Assembly: GCA_002404375.1 (NCBI GenBank)
Contig: DHJO01000148.1
Coordinates: 1 to 15,956 of the forward strand
Length of the DNA: 15,956 nt
Source of the DNA: Gemmatimonadales bacterium UBA4718
GTDB lineage: Bacteria; Gemmatimonadota; Gemmatimonadetes; Gemmatimonadales; Gemmatimonadaceae
Reading direction: 5' to 3'
Part shown: positions 7,427 through 15,956 of the stretch, piece by piece
Position numbering within the stretch: the stretch's first letter is position 1
How the letters are laid out: each line of letters begins with the position of its first letter
Translations under genes and position numbers: made by a program
The notes under the pieces: generated by a model
What the model saw: the letters and a program-made list of their open reading frames with translations, nothing else
Database searches by the model: none
What the model was told of the DNA's origin: nothing

Positions 7427-7469
7427 TTGGGGAAATTGGCCCTACTGGAGTGCGAGGTTTTTAAAAGCG

Positions 7470-7501
7470 AGAAGAGCCAGGTCCTCCTACCTGGCTCTTC
7501 T
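7470..7501. terminator. Strong terminator hairpin after the M13 peptidase gene
   Basis: AGAAGAGCCAGGT (7470-7482) and ACCTGGCTCTTCT (7489-7501) are perfectly complementary over 13 bp with a 6-base loop. On the plus strand the trailing bases are only mildly T-rich. On the minus strand the stem is followed by a short T-run (from AAAA at 7463-7466), so it could work in both directions. Confidence 0.8.
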
Positions 7502-7591
7502 TGCAGTTAAATCGAGGCGCCCGCTCAGGCGGCGGCTCTTCTTTGCCCGAAAACGTGGCGCGTGGTCGGACTTCGCGACTAACTTGCACGG

Positions 7592-8005
7592 ATGACCGCG
7601 CGCACCTTCTTCTACCGAGAGACCGAGGGAATTCGCGTGACGGTTCGGCCTGTTTACCTGCGGGATCACTCGGAGCCATCGCAGAGTCACTACGTCTTCG
7701 CCTACTTCGTTCGGATCGAGAACGTCGGAACGATGGCGGCCCAGTTGCTCACGCGCCGCTGGCTCATTCACGATTCCGTTGGCGACGGCGTGGACACCGA
7801 GGTCATTGGGGAAGGAGTAGTCGGCGAACAGCCGACAATCATGCCCGGCGCGGTCCACGAGTATCAGAGCTTCTGCATTCTGAAGTCGGGGGAAGGCTGG
7901 ATGGAGGGTCATTACGGTCTTCTCCGCCAGGATGGAACCTCGTTCGAGGCGGCGATTCCGCGGTTCATCCTGAGCGCCAGCGAGTCTACAAGCCTGCCAT
8001 CCTGA
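7592..8005 (+). CDS. apaG: ApaG-domain protein
   Basis: A 137-residue protein matching ApaG across its length: GIRVTVRPVYL near the start, then YFVRIENVG, QLLTRRWLIHDS, GVVGEQPTIMPGAVHEYQSFC and WMEGHYGLL. The fold is a small fibronectin-III-like beta sandwich with the Gly-rich GEGVVGEQP loop. ApaG was linked to Co2+/Mg2+ efflux in enterobacteria, and the domain is also found in eukaryotic F-box and polymerase-delta-interacting proteins; its biochemical role is unsettled. Here it is not beside rsmA/apaH, its usual enterobacterial context. It opens the run that continues through cyclase, HAD, gnd and zwf, so it may be the first gene of that transcript. No clear ribosome site or promoter was found in 7502-7591. 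Confidence 0.92.
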   Translation: MTARTFFYRETEGIRVTVRPVYLRDHSEPSQSHYVFAYFVRIENVGTMAAQLLTRRWLIHDSVGDGVDTEVIGEGVVGEQPTIMPGAVHEYQSFCILKSGEGWMEGHYGLLRQDGTSFEAAIPRFILSASESTSLPS

Positions 8006-8036
8006 GTCGCGCACGACAGTTGCTTCTCTCCAGGCC

Positions 8037-8666
8037 GTGAGCCGCATCTACGACATCTCCGTGCCGATCCGTTCGGGCGGACTCGTCTATCCGGGCAATC
8101 CGGAGATCGAGATCACGCTCCAGCAGGCCGTGGCCAAGGGCGCCGGGGCAAACGTTTCATTCGTTCGCTTCGGCTCCCATACTGGTACCCATGCCGACGC
8201 CGCGCGCCACTTTTTCGACGACGGTCAGACCGTCGACAAGATTCCGCTCGAGAGGCTCATCGGGCCGGCGCTCCTCCTCAGCTTCCCCGACGACCTCCGT
8301 TCGGTCAGCGCCGCGGATCTCAGCAATCATGACCTCAAAGGACGGAAACGGGTCCTGATTTGTACGCGAAACTCGGCGTTGCTTTCCCAGAAGGAATTCG
8401 TGCGAGACTACACCTACCTCGCCCCGGACGGCGCACAATACCTCGTGGATAACGGGGTAGAGCTTGTCGGCGTCGATTACCTCTCCATCGAACAGTTCCA
8501 CTCCGGCCACCACAAGACGCACCGCATTTTGCTGGAGCGTTCGGTGGTGATTCTCGAAGGCCTCGATCTCTCCGTTCCCGCGCCAGGCGAGTACGAACTG
8601 ATTTGCCTTCCTCTCCGGATCGAAGGGTGTGATGGCGCTCCTGCGCGCGCGGTTCTGATCGCATGA
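8037..8666 (+). CDS. Cyclase-family metal-dependent hydrolase (KynB-like fold)
   Basis: A 209-residue protein of the cyclase/kynurenine formamidase family. The hallmark SHTGTHADAARHF gives metal ligands H48, H52, D54 and H58; H162 (KTHRILL) and E174 (LEGLDL) complete the expected bimetal site. The closing LPLRIEGCDGAPARAVLI is also typical. Family members hydrolyse N-formylkynurenine or other amide or ester substrates; no kynurenine gene is nearby, so a formamidase role is only one option. The GTG at 8037 is chosen because MSRIYDISVPIR is the standard family start. Its stop overlaps the start of the HAD gene (ATGA), indicating coupled translation, and apaG ends 31 bases upstream. Confidence 0.9.
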   Translation: MSRIYDISVPIRSGGLVYPGNPEIEITLQQAVAKGAGANVSFVRFGSHTGTHADAARHFFDDGQTVDKIPLERLIGPALLLSFPDDLRSVSAADLSNHDLKGRKRVLICTRNSALLSQKEFVRDYTYLAPDGAQYLVDNGVELVGVDYLSIEQFHSGHHKTHRILLERSVVILEGLDLSVPAPGEYELICLPLRIEGCDGAPARAVLIA

Positions 8667-9286
8667 CGGACATTCGACACATCTTTTTCGACATTGGCGG
8701 CGTGCTCGGCTCCAATGGCTGGGACAAGGAGCAGAGACAGCGAGCAATCGAGCGATTCGATCTCGACCCCGATGAATTTCAGTGGCGGCACGAAGAAGTC
8801 ATCGGAGAATGGGAGGAGGGCAGAATCACCCTCGACGAATATCTCGACATCGCGGTGTTTTACATGGAAAGGCCCTTCTCCCGGAAGGAACTCATCGACT
8901 TCATGTGCTCTCAGAGCGTTCCCAACGATGCGACCATTCGCATTGCCCGCGCGCTGCAGGCCGACTCCCGGTTTACTCTTATGACTCTGAACAACGAGTC
9001 GGAGGAGCTCAATATTTACCGGATAGAGGCGTTCGGTATCTCTGAGATCTTCGAGGCATTCCTTTCGTCATGCTGGCTCGGTGTCCGCAAGCCGATCCGC
9101 CGATTCTACTCTCGCGCACTCGGCATCGCGCACGCGGAGCCGGCAAGCTCGCTGTTCATCGACGATCGCCAGCAGAATCTCACGCCTGCGAGAGCTCTGG
9201 GCATGAACGTCATTCACTTCACATCCGCAGCACAGTTACGCTCCGACCTGGAGCGTCTTCTCGATCTCGAACTTCCCGGAGCATAG
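8663..9286 (+). CDS. HAD-superfamily hydrolase, YihX-like sugar-phosphatase type
   Basis: A 207-residue HAD hydrolase. Motif I is FFDIGGVL with nucleophile D10; the usual second Asp (position 12) is Gly, as in YihX-type subfamilies. A helical cap follows (residues 15-85). Motif II is LMTLNNE (T108), motif III is GVRKP (K143), and motif IV is FIDDRQQN (D167, D168). The block LSSCWLGVRKPIRRFYSRAL closely resembles the matching part of E. coli YihX, an alpha-D-glucose-1-phosphatase. Its place directly before gnd (3-base gap) and zwf supports a hexose-phosphate substrate, but that is inference. The ATG overlaps the cyclase stop by 4 bases. Confidence 0.87.
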   Translation: MTDIRHIFFDIGGVLGSNGWDKEQRQRAIERFDLDPDEFQWRHEEVIGEWEEGRITLDEYLDIAVFYMERPFSRKELIDFMCSQSVPNDATIRIARALQADSRFTLMTLNNESEELNIYRIEAFGISEIFEAFLSSCWLGVRKPIRRFYSRALGIAHAEPASSLFIDDRQQNLTPARALGMNVIHFTSAAQLRSDLERLLDLELPGA

Positions 9287-9289
9287 GCA

Positions 9290-10185
9290 ATGCGCTTGGC
9301 GATGATCGGCCTTGGCCGAATGGGCGGCAACATGTCGGAGCGATTGATGAAGGGCGGTCATGAGGTCGTCGTGTTCGACCGAACTCCGGCGGCGACGCAA
9401 CGTTGCGTCTCACTGGGCGCCACCGCGGCGGCGAGCGTAAGCGAGATCCCGGCAAAGCTCAAGAGTCCGCGCATCGTATGGATCATGGTCCCGGCGGGGA
9501 AGCCGGTGGATGACACGATTGCCGCGCTGCTTCCTGGAATGTCGAAAGGCGATGTGATCATCGATGGAGGCAACTCCAACTTCCACGACACTATGCGCAG
9601 GGCCGCCGAGCTGCAGGGCAAGGGAATCCACCTGGTCGATTCCGGTACGAGTGGAGGCATCTGGGGACTCGCGAACGGATATTGCCTGATGATCGGAGCA
9701 TCACAGGAGGCTTTCACTCTCTGCGAGCCCATCTTTAAGACGCTGGCGCCGACGGACGGCTACGCGCACATGGGACCGCCGGGCTCTGGCCACTACGTCA
9801 AGATGGTTCACAACGGTATCGAGTACGGCGCGCTCCAGGCGTACGCTGAGGGCTACGAGATTCTTCACGCATCCCACGACTTCAAGCTCGATCTGCACAA
9901 AATCGCGGCGGTCTGGAACCATGGAAGCGTCGTACGCTCGTGGCTCAACGAGCTCGCCGAGATCGCTTTCGAGAAGGATGGCGAGCTGAGCGATCTCCGT
10001 GGATACGTGGAGGATTCCGGCGAGGGGCGCTGGACCGTCCAGGAAGCAATCGATCTCGATGTACCCGCGCCCGTCATCACCCTCTCATTGCTGACGCGGC
10101 TCCGCTCGCGGCAACCTGACTCCTTCTCGGCGAAGGTGATCGCCGCTCTGCGAAACGAATTCGGCGGTCACGCGGTGAAGAAGTC

Positions 10186-10189
<4 letters not shown>
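9290..10189 (+). CDS. gnd: 6-phosphogluconate dehydrogenase, short (about 300-residue) form
   Basis: Oxidatively decarboxylates 6-phosphogluconate to ribulose 5-phosphate. At 299 residues it is the short form; the classical form has about 470. Motifs in order: Rossmann GLGRMGGNM (7-15), D30-R31 at the end of strand 2, [10 protein letters not shown] (92-101), substrate loop [13 protein letters not shown] (118-130), and the catalytic [16 protein letters not shown] (165-180) with K171, N175 and E178. An acidic residue at position 30 in place of Asn (NADP-enzymes carry NR[ST]) suggests NAD+ use. GGAG upstream serves the ATG. The TGA overlaps the zwf start (ATGA), so the two are probably made together. 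Confidence 0.95.
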
Positions 10190-11747
<1,558 letters not shown>

Positions 11748-11757
<10 letters not shown>

Positions 11758-13739
11758 GTCAACTTCTACTTCCGATAATCGCGCTCATGCTGTCTTCGAG
11801 CGCGTGCCAGAACCAACAACCGACTCGAAAGGATTCCACCGCCGTTCTCGCGGGGGACACAACGCGCCATATCCTTTCCCCGGACGATCGAACCTTGGTG
11901 CTCCACGCTCGTGAGCTCGATCGCGCCGACAGCCTCGACCAGGCGCGGGCTGCATACGAAGAAGCCGCTCGGAAGCTGCCGCAGATCTCGGACTGGCTCT
12001 ACCTGCGCGCCGCGGGCGTCACCGCCGATAGCGCCGCGCGCGCGGGGTATTACGCCAGACTTCGTACAGATGTATCAAGGGACCGCATCGGCTGGACCGA
12101 TGCAATTGCGCGCGAGCGTACGCGGGATTTCGCGGGCGCGATTCGCGTGTATAACGCTCTCGGTGCCCGTCTCGACGCTCTCCGTCTGCGCGTTTCTCCG
12201 CCGGCGGATGAAGCATCGAAGGCTTCCGCCCAGAACGAGCTGCTCTCATTTATCTCGACTTCAAACAATTCGGCCGACACACGCGAGGCAATCGACCTTT
12301 TCGACAAGGTGTTCAAGACGACCACCCCGGCTGAGGAGCTCACGATCGCGAGAGCGGCTAGCAAGGCAAGCCTTCCCGATCGCGCTGCTGCCGGATACGC
12401 GAAATCGCTTCCCACAGGATTGGGTGATGCCACGGATAGCTTCTCCTACGGGTCAGTGCTTTATCGGCTGAGACGTTTTGCCGACGCCGCGGCTCAGTTT
12501 GACCGAGTTCGCACACCGCCCAAGCTCGCTGCCGCGGCGCAGTACCAGGTTGCGCGCGCGCAGATCGCTCTCGGCAACACGGAGGAGGGTCGCGCGACGC
12601 TGCGTCGGATCACGACTGCGTACGCAACGGATACGAGCGCGGCGTCAGCACTGCTCCTTCTCGCTGATCTCGCCACCGACGACAACCGTGACCAGGACGC
12701 GCGGCAGGCTTTGCTCACCCTGCTGAAGCGATTTCCGAGAGGCAAGCACGCGACCAACGCACGATTCCGAGCTGGTATGATCTCTTATATTCAGGGCGAC
12801 AGAAGAGCCGCGGCGGCACAGCTGGACTCGCTGGTCGCGCTCGATTCCAACAGCAGTGAAGCGCTCGCGGCGGGATATTGGGCTGGGAGGTCCTACGCCG
12901 CCCTCGGCGACAAAGTGAAAAGCCGAGCGAGATGGCGGTCGGTGATCAAGCAGGACCCTCTCAGCTACTACGCGGTGATGTCCGCAAAGCGCCTCGACAC
13001 GACTCTCGTCGCTCGAGACGTCTCGCCCTCCGCGTACCCTCGCGTGGCAGCGATCGACAGCGTTACGGGGCGCGTGGCTGCGCTGAAGGATGTGGGAATG
13101 GACGTCGAAGCCGGCTTCGAAAACGACAAGTTATTCCGTGACGCTCTGGCGAACCCGGCGCGGCTTGTCGCCACGGCAAGCGCGCTCGCCGGCAGCGATC
13201 AGGCGTCGCGCTCTATAGCGCTCGGCAAGCGCGCCATCGACGACATCGGAGGAACGCCCGCGAACGACCGGCTCTACTTCCCGGTTTTGGAGCGAGAGAC
13301 TCTCATCTCCAGCTCGCGCGAGAACGGGCTCGATCCCGTGCTTGTCGCCGCGCTCATAAGGCAGGAATCAAATTTCAATCCCATCGCCACGTCGCCGGTG
13401 GGTGCAAGGGGTCTGATGCAGCTGATGCCGGATGTCGGCCGGTCGCTCGCCGCCGCGAAGGGAATCACCCCATGGAATCCCGATATGCTTTATGAGCCGG
13501 CTACAAACATCAAGCTCGGCACGGCGCACCTCAGCACATTGATGCGGAAATATCCAGAAGTCGTAAAATCACTCGCGGCTTACAACGCTGGAGAATCACG
13601 GGTGGTGAAGTGGTCCACGAAAACGGGAGCCGACGATCCGGAAGTATTCACGGAGCGCATTCCATTCGTGGAGACGCGCGACTACGTGCGCACGATCCTC
13701 CGCAATCGCGCCTATTACCAGGCGCTCTATCCCTGGTAG
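11748..13739 (+). CDS. Slt-type lytic transglycosylase, probable lipoprotein with TPR-like N-domain
   Basis: A 663-residue protein. The TTG at 11748 lies inside the end of zwf; no ATG or GTG occurs in frame nearby that keeps the signal, and GGAG stands 11 bases upstream. A hydrophobic segment (5-15) ends in SSSAC20, a loose lipobox (Ser at -3), with no basic residue before it, so the lipoprotein call is moderate. Residues 45-480 are helical repeats of tetratricopeptide/superhelical type. Residues about 508-655 form the SLT domain: catalytic E540 in [20 protein letters not shown], and AAYNAGE (610-616). Such enzymes cleave peptidoglycan glycan strands to 1,6-anhydro ends in the periplasm. The gene overlaps the convergent small membrane-protein gene by 13 bases. 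Confidence 0.92.
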
Positions 13740-13933
13740 CTGCTCTCCGGGGTCTCGCTGGCGGCGCGTGACGCCTTACGCTTTTTCAGCCAGTCGAGAA
13801 GCCAGGTGCCTGGCACGATAAAAAGGGGGGTCAGAAACATCCCCAGGAGTGAGTTCAGCCAGATCAACGCGATGTAAAAAGCGATCAGGCCGAATGATAC
13901 CCACAGCGTGCCCAGCGGACCGTGCGTTTCCAA
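13727..13933 (-). CDS. Small membrane protein, unknown
   Basis: A reverse-strand product of 68 residues from a TTG at 13933-13931, preceded by GGGGGAG with 6-base spacing. An upstream in-frame ATG (13972) would give 81 residues but has no ribosome site, and the SD for the shorter form is excellent, so I prefer the TTG. The protein starts METHGPLG, has hydrophobic stretches at about 10-34 and 37-46 (one or two membrane passes), the motif FIVPGTWLLDWL, then KKRK and a polar tail. The charge pattern suggests a cytoplasmic C-terminus. It fills an otherwise empty 230-base gap, ends 13 bases inside the transglycosylase gene, and is divergent from tilS. I do not recognise a named family. Confidence 0.68.
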   Translation of the reverse strand: METHGPLGTLWVSFGLIAFYIALIWLNSLLGMFLTPLFIVPGTWLLDWLKKRKASRAASETPESSYQG

Positions 13934-13946
13934 GCGGAACTCCCCC

Positions 13947-13967
13947 GTAAATAGGTAAATTAAAAGT
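13947..13967. promoter_or_regulatory. AT-rich island at the divergent start region of tilS
   Basis: About 21 bases that are mostly A and T (with TAAATT, TTAAAA) stand out in GC-rich surroundings, right before the tilS ATG and just upstream of the minus-strand start. This suggests -10 elements for one or both directions, but I found no matching -35 box. Confidence 0.35.
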
Positions 13968-13970
13968 ACC

Positions 13971-14939
13971 ATGACAATCGCCGGGGTTGAAGCGTCGCAA
14001 CTCGAGAGCGCGGTTGGTTCCGCGCTCGGGGATTGCGCGCACGCGGTGCTCGCCGTATCTGGCGGCCTCGATTCCATGGTTCTCCTTACCGCTGCAGCGC
14101 GACTGCCCGCGCGCGCTCGCCGAAATATCCTCGTCGCAACCTTTGACCACGGCACTGGGAAGGCGGCGGGAAGAGCAGCCGCTCTCGTCGCCCGCCATGC
14201 ATTCCGTTCGGGATTCCTCTGCGTAACCGGCCGTGCCTCGACGGTCGGCACGAGGGAAGAGGAGTGGAGACGCGGTCGCTGGGCGTTTCTGCAACAGGTG
14301 GCGGACAAGAGAGATTCGAGCGTCGTCACCGCCCACAATCTGGATGATCAGATCGAGACTGTCTTCATGCGGATCCTCCGCGACGCCGGGCCGCGCGGGC
14401 TCGCTGGCCTTTATGCGGAATCAGAGATCGTCCGCCCTTTCCTAAACATCAGTCGCGCGACTTTGGCTGAGTACGCCGAGCTTTATCACGTTCCTTTCGT
14501 GCGGGATCCGTCGAATTCCGATCGAAAGCACCTGCGCAATCGGATCAGGCTTGACATTCTTCCTTCCATCGTGAAACGGAATCCGGGCTTTCCTGACGAG
14601 CTGTTGACGCTGGCCCGCAAGTCAGCCGACTGGCGTCGCTCGCTCGAGGATCTGGCGGGTACCGTCGAGTCGGAGTCGGAGCGGGAAGGAGGCCTCCGCA
14701 TCAGCCGGTCGAGCCTTCAGGGATACGATGCGGATTGTCTGCGCGTGCTATGGCCCGCGCTGGCCGCGCGCGCGAGCGTCGTGATGGATCGTCGCGGAAC
14801 CCATCGCGCGGCGGAGTTTACTATTAAGGGAGCCACTGGCGGAACAATTCAGCTCTCCGGAGGGGTCGAGATCGTAATGCGGCGCGATCACATGCTGTTG
14901 CGTCGCTGGCGCTCCCAGCCGACGGAGATCGAAGCGTGA
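13971..14939 (+). CDS. tilS: tRNA(Ile)-lysidine synthetase
   Basis: Converts the wobble cytidine of the tRNA-Ile that reads AUA into lysidine using ATP and lysine; normally essential. The PP-loop signature SGGLDS is at 30-35. Further family marks are ATFDHG, TAHNLDDQIETVFMRILRD with the conserved HNLDD, RPFLNISR, and VRDPSNSDRKHLRNRIR. Length 322 is close to the short (Aquifex-type) enzymes and shorter than the 430-residue E. coli form; residues after about 215 are a reduced C-terminal part. No ribosome site is visible before the ATG, which sits directly behind an AT-rich island, so the mRNA may have a very short or no leader. The TGA overlaps the hpt GTG (GTGA), first in a tilS-hpt-ftsH cluster. 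Confidence 0.93.
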   Translation: MTIAGVEASQLESAVGSALGDCAHAVLAVSGGLDSMVLLTAAARLPARARRNILVATFDHGTGKAAGRAAALVARHAFRSGFLCVTGRASTVGTREEEWRRGRWAFLQQVADKRDSSVVTAHNLDDQIETVFMRILRDAGPRGLAGLYAESEIVRPFLNISRATLAEYAELYHVPFVRDPSNSDRKHLRNRIRLDILPSIVKRNPGFPDELLTLARKSADWRRSLEDLAGTVESESEREGGLRISRSSLQGYDADCLRVLWPALAARASVVMDRRGTHRAAEFTIKGATGGTIQLSGGVEIVMRRDHMLLRRWRSQPTEIEA

Positions 14940-15505
14940 GCAGCACCGTCAGACCGTTGGGCTCCAGAAACGATCCGCGCCTCTCGGGAAGAGCCGTCAA
15001 ACGCATCGCTTTCGACGAGGCTGCGATCGCGGACCGGGTCTTCGAGCTCGGCAGAGAGATTACCGCCGCCTATCCGGATGGGGATCTGCTGGTGCTGGGT
15101 TTGCTGAAAGGAAGCTTCATTTTTCTCAGCGATCTGGTGCGGCAGATTACGCGCCCCCTACAGGTCGATTTCCTGGTGGCTTCCAGCTATGGCGACGGAA
15201 TGGTCTCAACCGGCACGGTAAACCTTGTGTACGATCCGGAAACTGAGCTGGCAGGAAAGGACATTCTTCTGGTCGAGGACATCATTGATTCCGGCCGCAC
15301 ATTGAATCGTCTGATGGCTATACTAAAGGAGCGGAGGCCGAGATCTCTGGAGATTTGCGCCCTCCTCCACAAACGAATTGCGGAAGGTCTGCGGTACGAT
15401 GCGAAGTTCGTTGGTTTCGATGCGCCGAATGAGTTTTTGGTTGGATATGGGTTGGATCACGCGGAGAACTTCCGCCACTTGCCGTACATAGCGAGCTTGC
15501 AGTAA
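14936..15505 (+). CDS. hpt: Hypoxanthine phosphoribosyltransferase
   Basis: Makes IMP (and often GMP) from hypoxanthine or guanine and PRPP, a salvage step. The 189-residue protein carries the PRPP motif LLVEDIIDSGRTL (111-123) with E114/D115 and catalytic D118, the cis-peptide loop LKGS (57-60), SSYGDG (83-88) in the flexible loop, KFVGFDAPNEFLVGYGLD around the purine-binding segment, and the closing RHLPYI. An N-terminal extension of about 20 residues precedes the core. The GTG start overlaps the tilS stop. The stop TAA shares a base with the ATG of ftsH, so the three genes are probably coupled. Confidence 0.95.
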   Translation: MSSTVRPLGSRNDPRLSGRAVKRIAFDEAAIADRVFELGREITAAYPDGDLLVLGLLKGSFIFLSDLVRQITRPLQVDFLVASSYGDGMVSTGTVNLVYDPETELAGKDILLVEDIIDSGRTLNRLMAILKERRPRSLEICALLHKRIAEGLRYDAKFVGFDAPNEFLVGYGLDHAENFRHLPYIASLQ

Positions 15506-15956
15506 TGCCTATACAAATGCCTAACAAGAATCCGAAGAAGCCGACGAACTGGAGCAAGGTTTCCAAGCAGCTCTCGTTCTGGGTTTTCGTAATATTGGTG
15601 CCCGTCGCGATCATCCAGTTTTCGGGGAAGGGAGCGGACGCCGCGCCCGAGATTTCCTATACGCAGTACGATGACCAGCTGCAGAAGAACAACGTCGACA
15701 AGGTCACCATTCAAGCTGGCCGGCTGCTGACGGGCGACTTCAAGCAGAAGGTCAACGTCAAGGGTCACGAGGTCCAGAAGTTCCGGTCGCTCTTGCCGAC
15801 CGAGAACTCGAGCGATGAGATCACGCGCCTGCGCGACCACGGCGTGCAGATCCAGGCAGAGGATGCGCGTCCTTCTCTGACCACGATCCTGATCAGCCTT
15901 TTCCCGTACCTGCTCATCTTCGGAATCTGGTTCTTCCTCTTCCGTTCGATGCAGGC
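15505..15956 (+). CDS. ftsH: ATP-dependent zinc metalloprotease FtsH, N-terminal part only
   Basis: The frame is open from 15505 to the right edge, giving the first 150 residues. A basic N-terminus is followed by membrane segment 1 (about 24-40, FWVFVILVPVAIIQF), the FtsH periplasmic domain (about 45-125; EISYTQYDDQLQKNNVDKVTIQAGRLLTG), and membrane segment 2 (about 128-147, ILISLFPYLLIFGIWFFLF). The AAA+ and zinc-protease domains (HEXXH) lie outside the window. FtsH degrades misfolded membrane proteins and some regulators as a hexamer in the inner membrane. Two in-frame ATGs compete: 15505 (overlapping the hpt stop as TAATG) and 15517; I chose the first because of coupling, though neither has a good ribosome site. 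Confidence 0.93.
   Translation, partial: MPIQMPNKNPKKPTNWSKVSKQLSFWVFVILVPVAIIQFSGKGADAAPEISYTQYDDQLQKNNVDKVTIQAGRLLTGDFKQKVNVKGHEVQKFRSLLPTENSSDEITRLRDHGVQIQAEDARPSLTTILISLFPYLLIFGIWFFLFRSMQ

Noticed and set aside
7487..8047. Minus-strand open frame of 186 codons across apaG
   Set aside because: ApaG on the plus strand is a clear full-length match. The antisense frame shows no family motif and is a codon-bias shadow.
13727..14338. Long (203-codon) version of the small membrane protein gene
   Set aside because: Its first two thirds are antisense to the PP-loop region of tilS and look like noise; the hydrophobic, ribosome-site-backed part begins only at 13933.

Overview
The window looks like chromosomal core DNA from a GC-rich Gram-negative bacterium. 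Two lipoproteins with lipobox signals, an exported M13 metallopeptidase, a Slt-type lytic transglycosylase and ApaG all fit a diderm. The gene content, the GC bias and the style of the small secreted lipoproteins suggest Gemmatimonadota. That placement comes from protein likeness and was not computed.

Layout. Positions 1-821 (minus strand) hold a lipoprotein gene that runs off the left edge. A divergent control region separates it from a small plus-strand lipoprotein (1094-1582). Next come a GlsB/YeaQ-type membrane protein (1701-1961) and a DUF3052-like protein (2053-2469), with three hairpins around them. A catabolic cluster follows: an unrecognised conserved protein (2537-3457) whose stop overlaps the start of fumarylacetoacetase (3454-4776), then a SET-domain protein with a very basic tail (4793-5320). 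The M13 peptidase (5387-7426) ends at a 13-bp perfect hairpin. A tight run then covers apaG, a metal-dependent cyclase/hydrolase, a HAD phosphatase, gnd, zwf and a lytic transglycosylase lipoprotein (7592-13739), with gaps of 3-31 bases or overlaps of 4-10 bases. A small membrane protein on the minus strand (13727-13933) meets its end. It is divergent from the tilS-hpt-ftsH cluster (13971 to the right edge), a gene order seen in many bacteria.

How the genes fit together. Zwf and Gnd supply the two oxidative steps of the pentose phosphate pathway, with no lactonase gene between them; the HAD protein beside them resembles sugar-phosphate phosphatases. Fumarylacetoacetase does the last step of tyrosine/homogentisate breakdown, and its coupled partner is the best candidate here for an undescribed enzyme. 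TilS (tRNA-Ile2 lysidine), Hpt (purine salvage) and FtsH (membrane protease) are housekeeping genes.

No mobile element, CRISPR array, tRNA, rRNA or defence system was seen. Most of the window is ordinary. The items most worth a second look are the partner of fumarylacetoacetase, the histone-like tail on the SET protein, the His/Asp-rich tail of the first lipoprotein, the likely NAD preference of Gnd, and the overlapping start region of tilS and its divergent neighbour.
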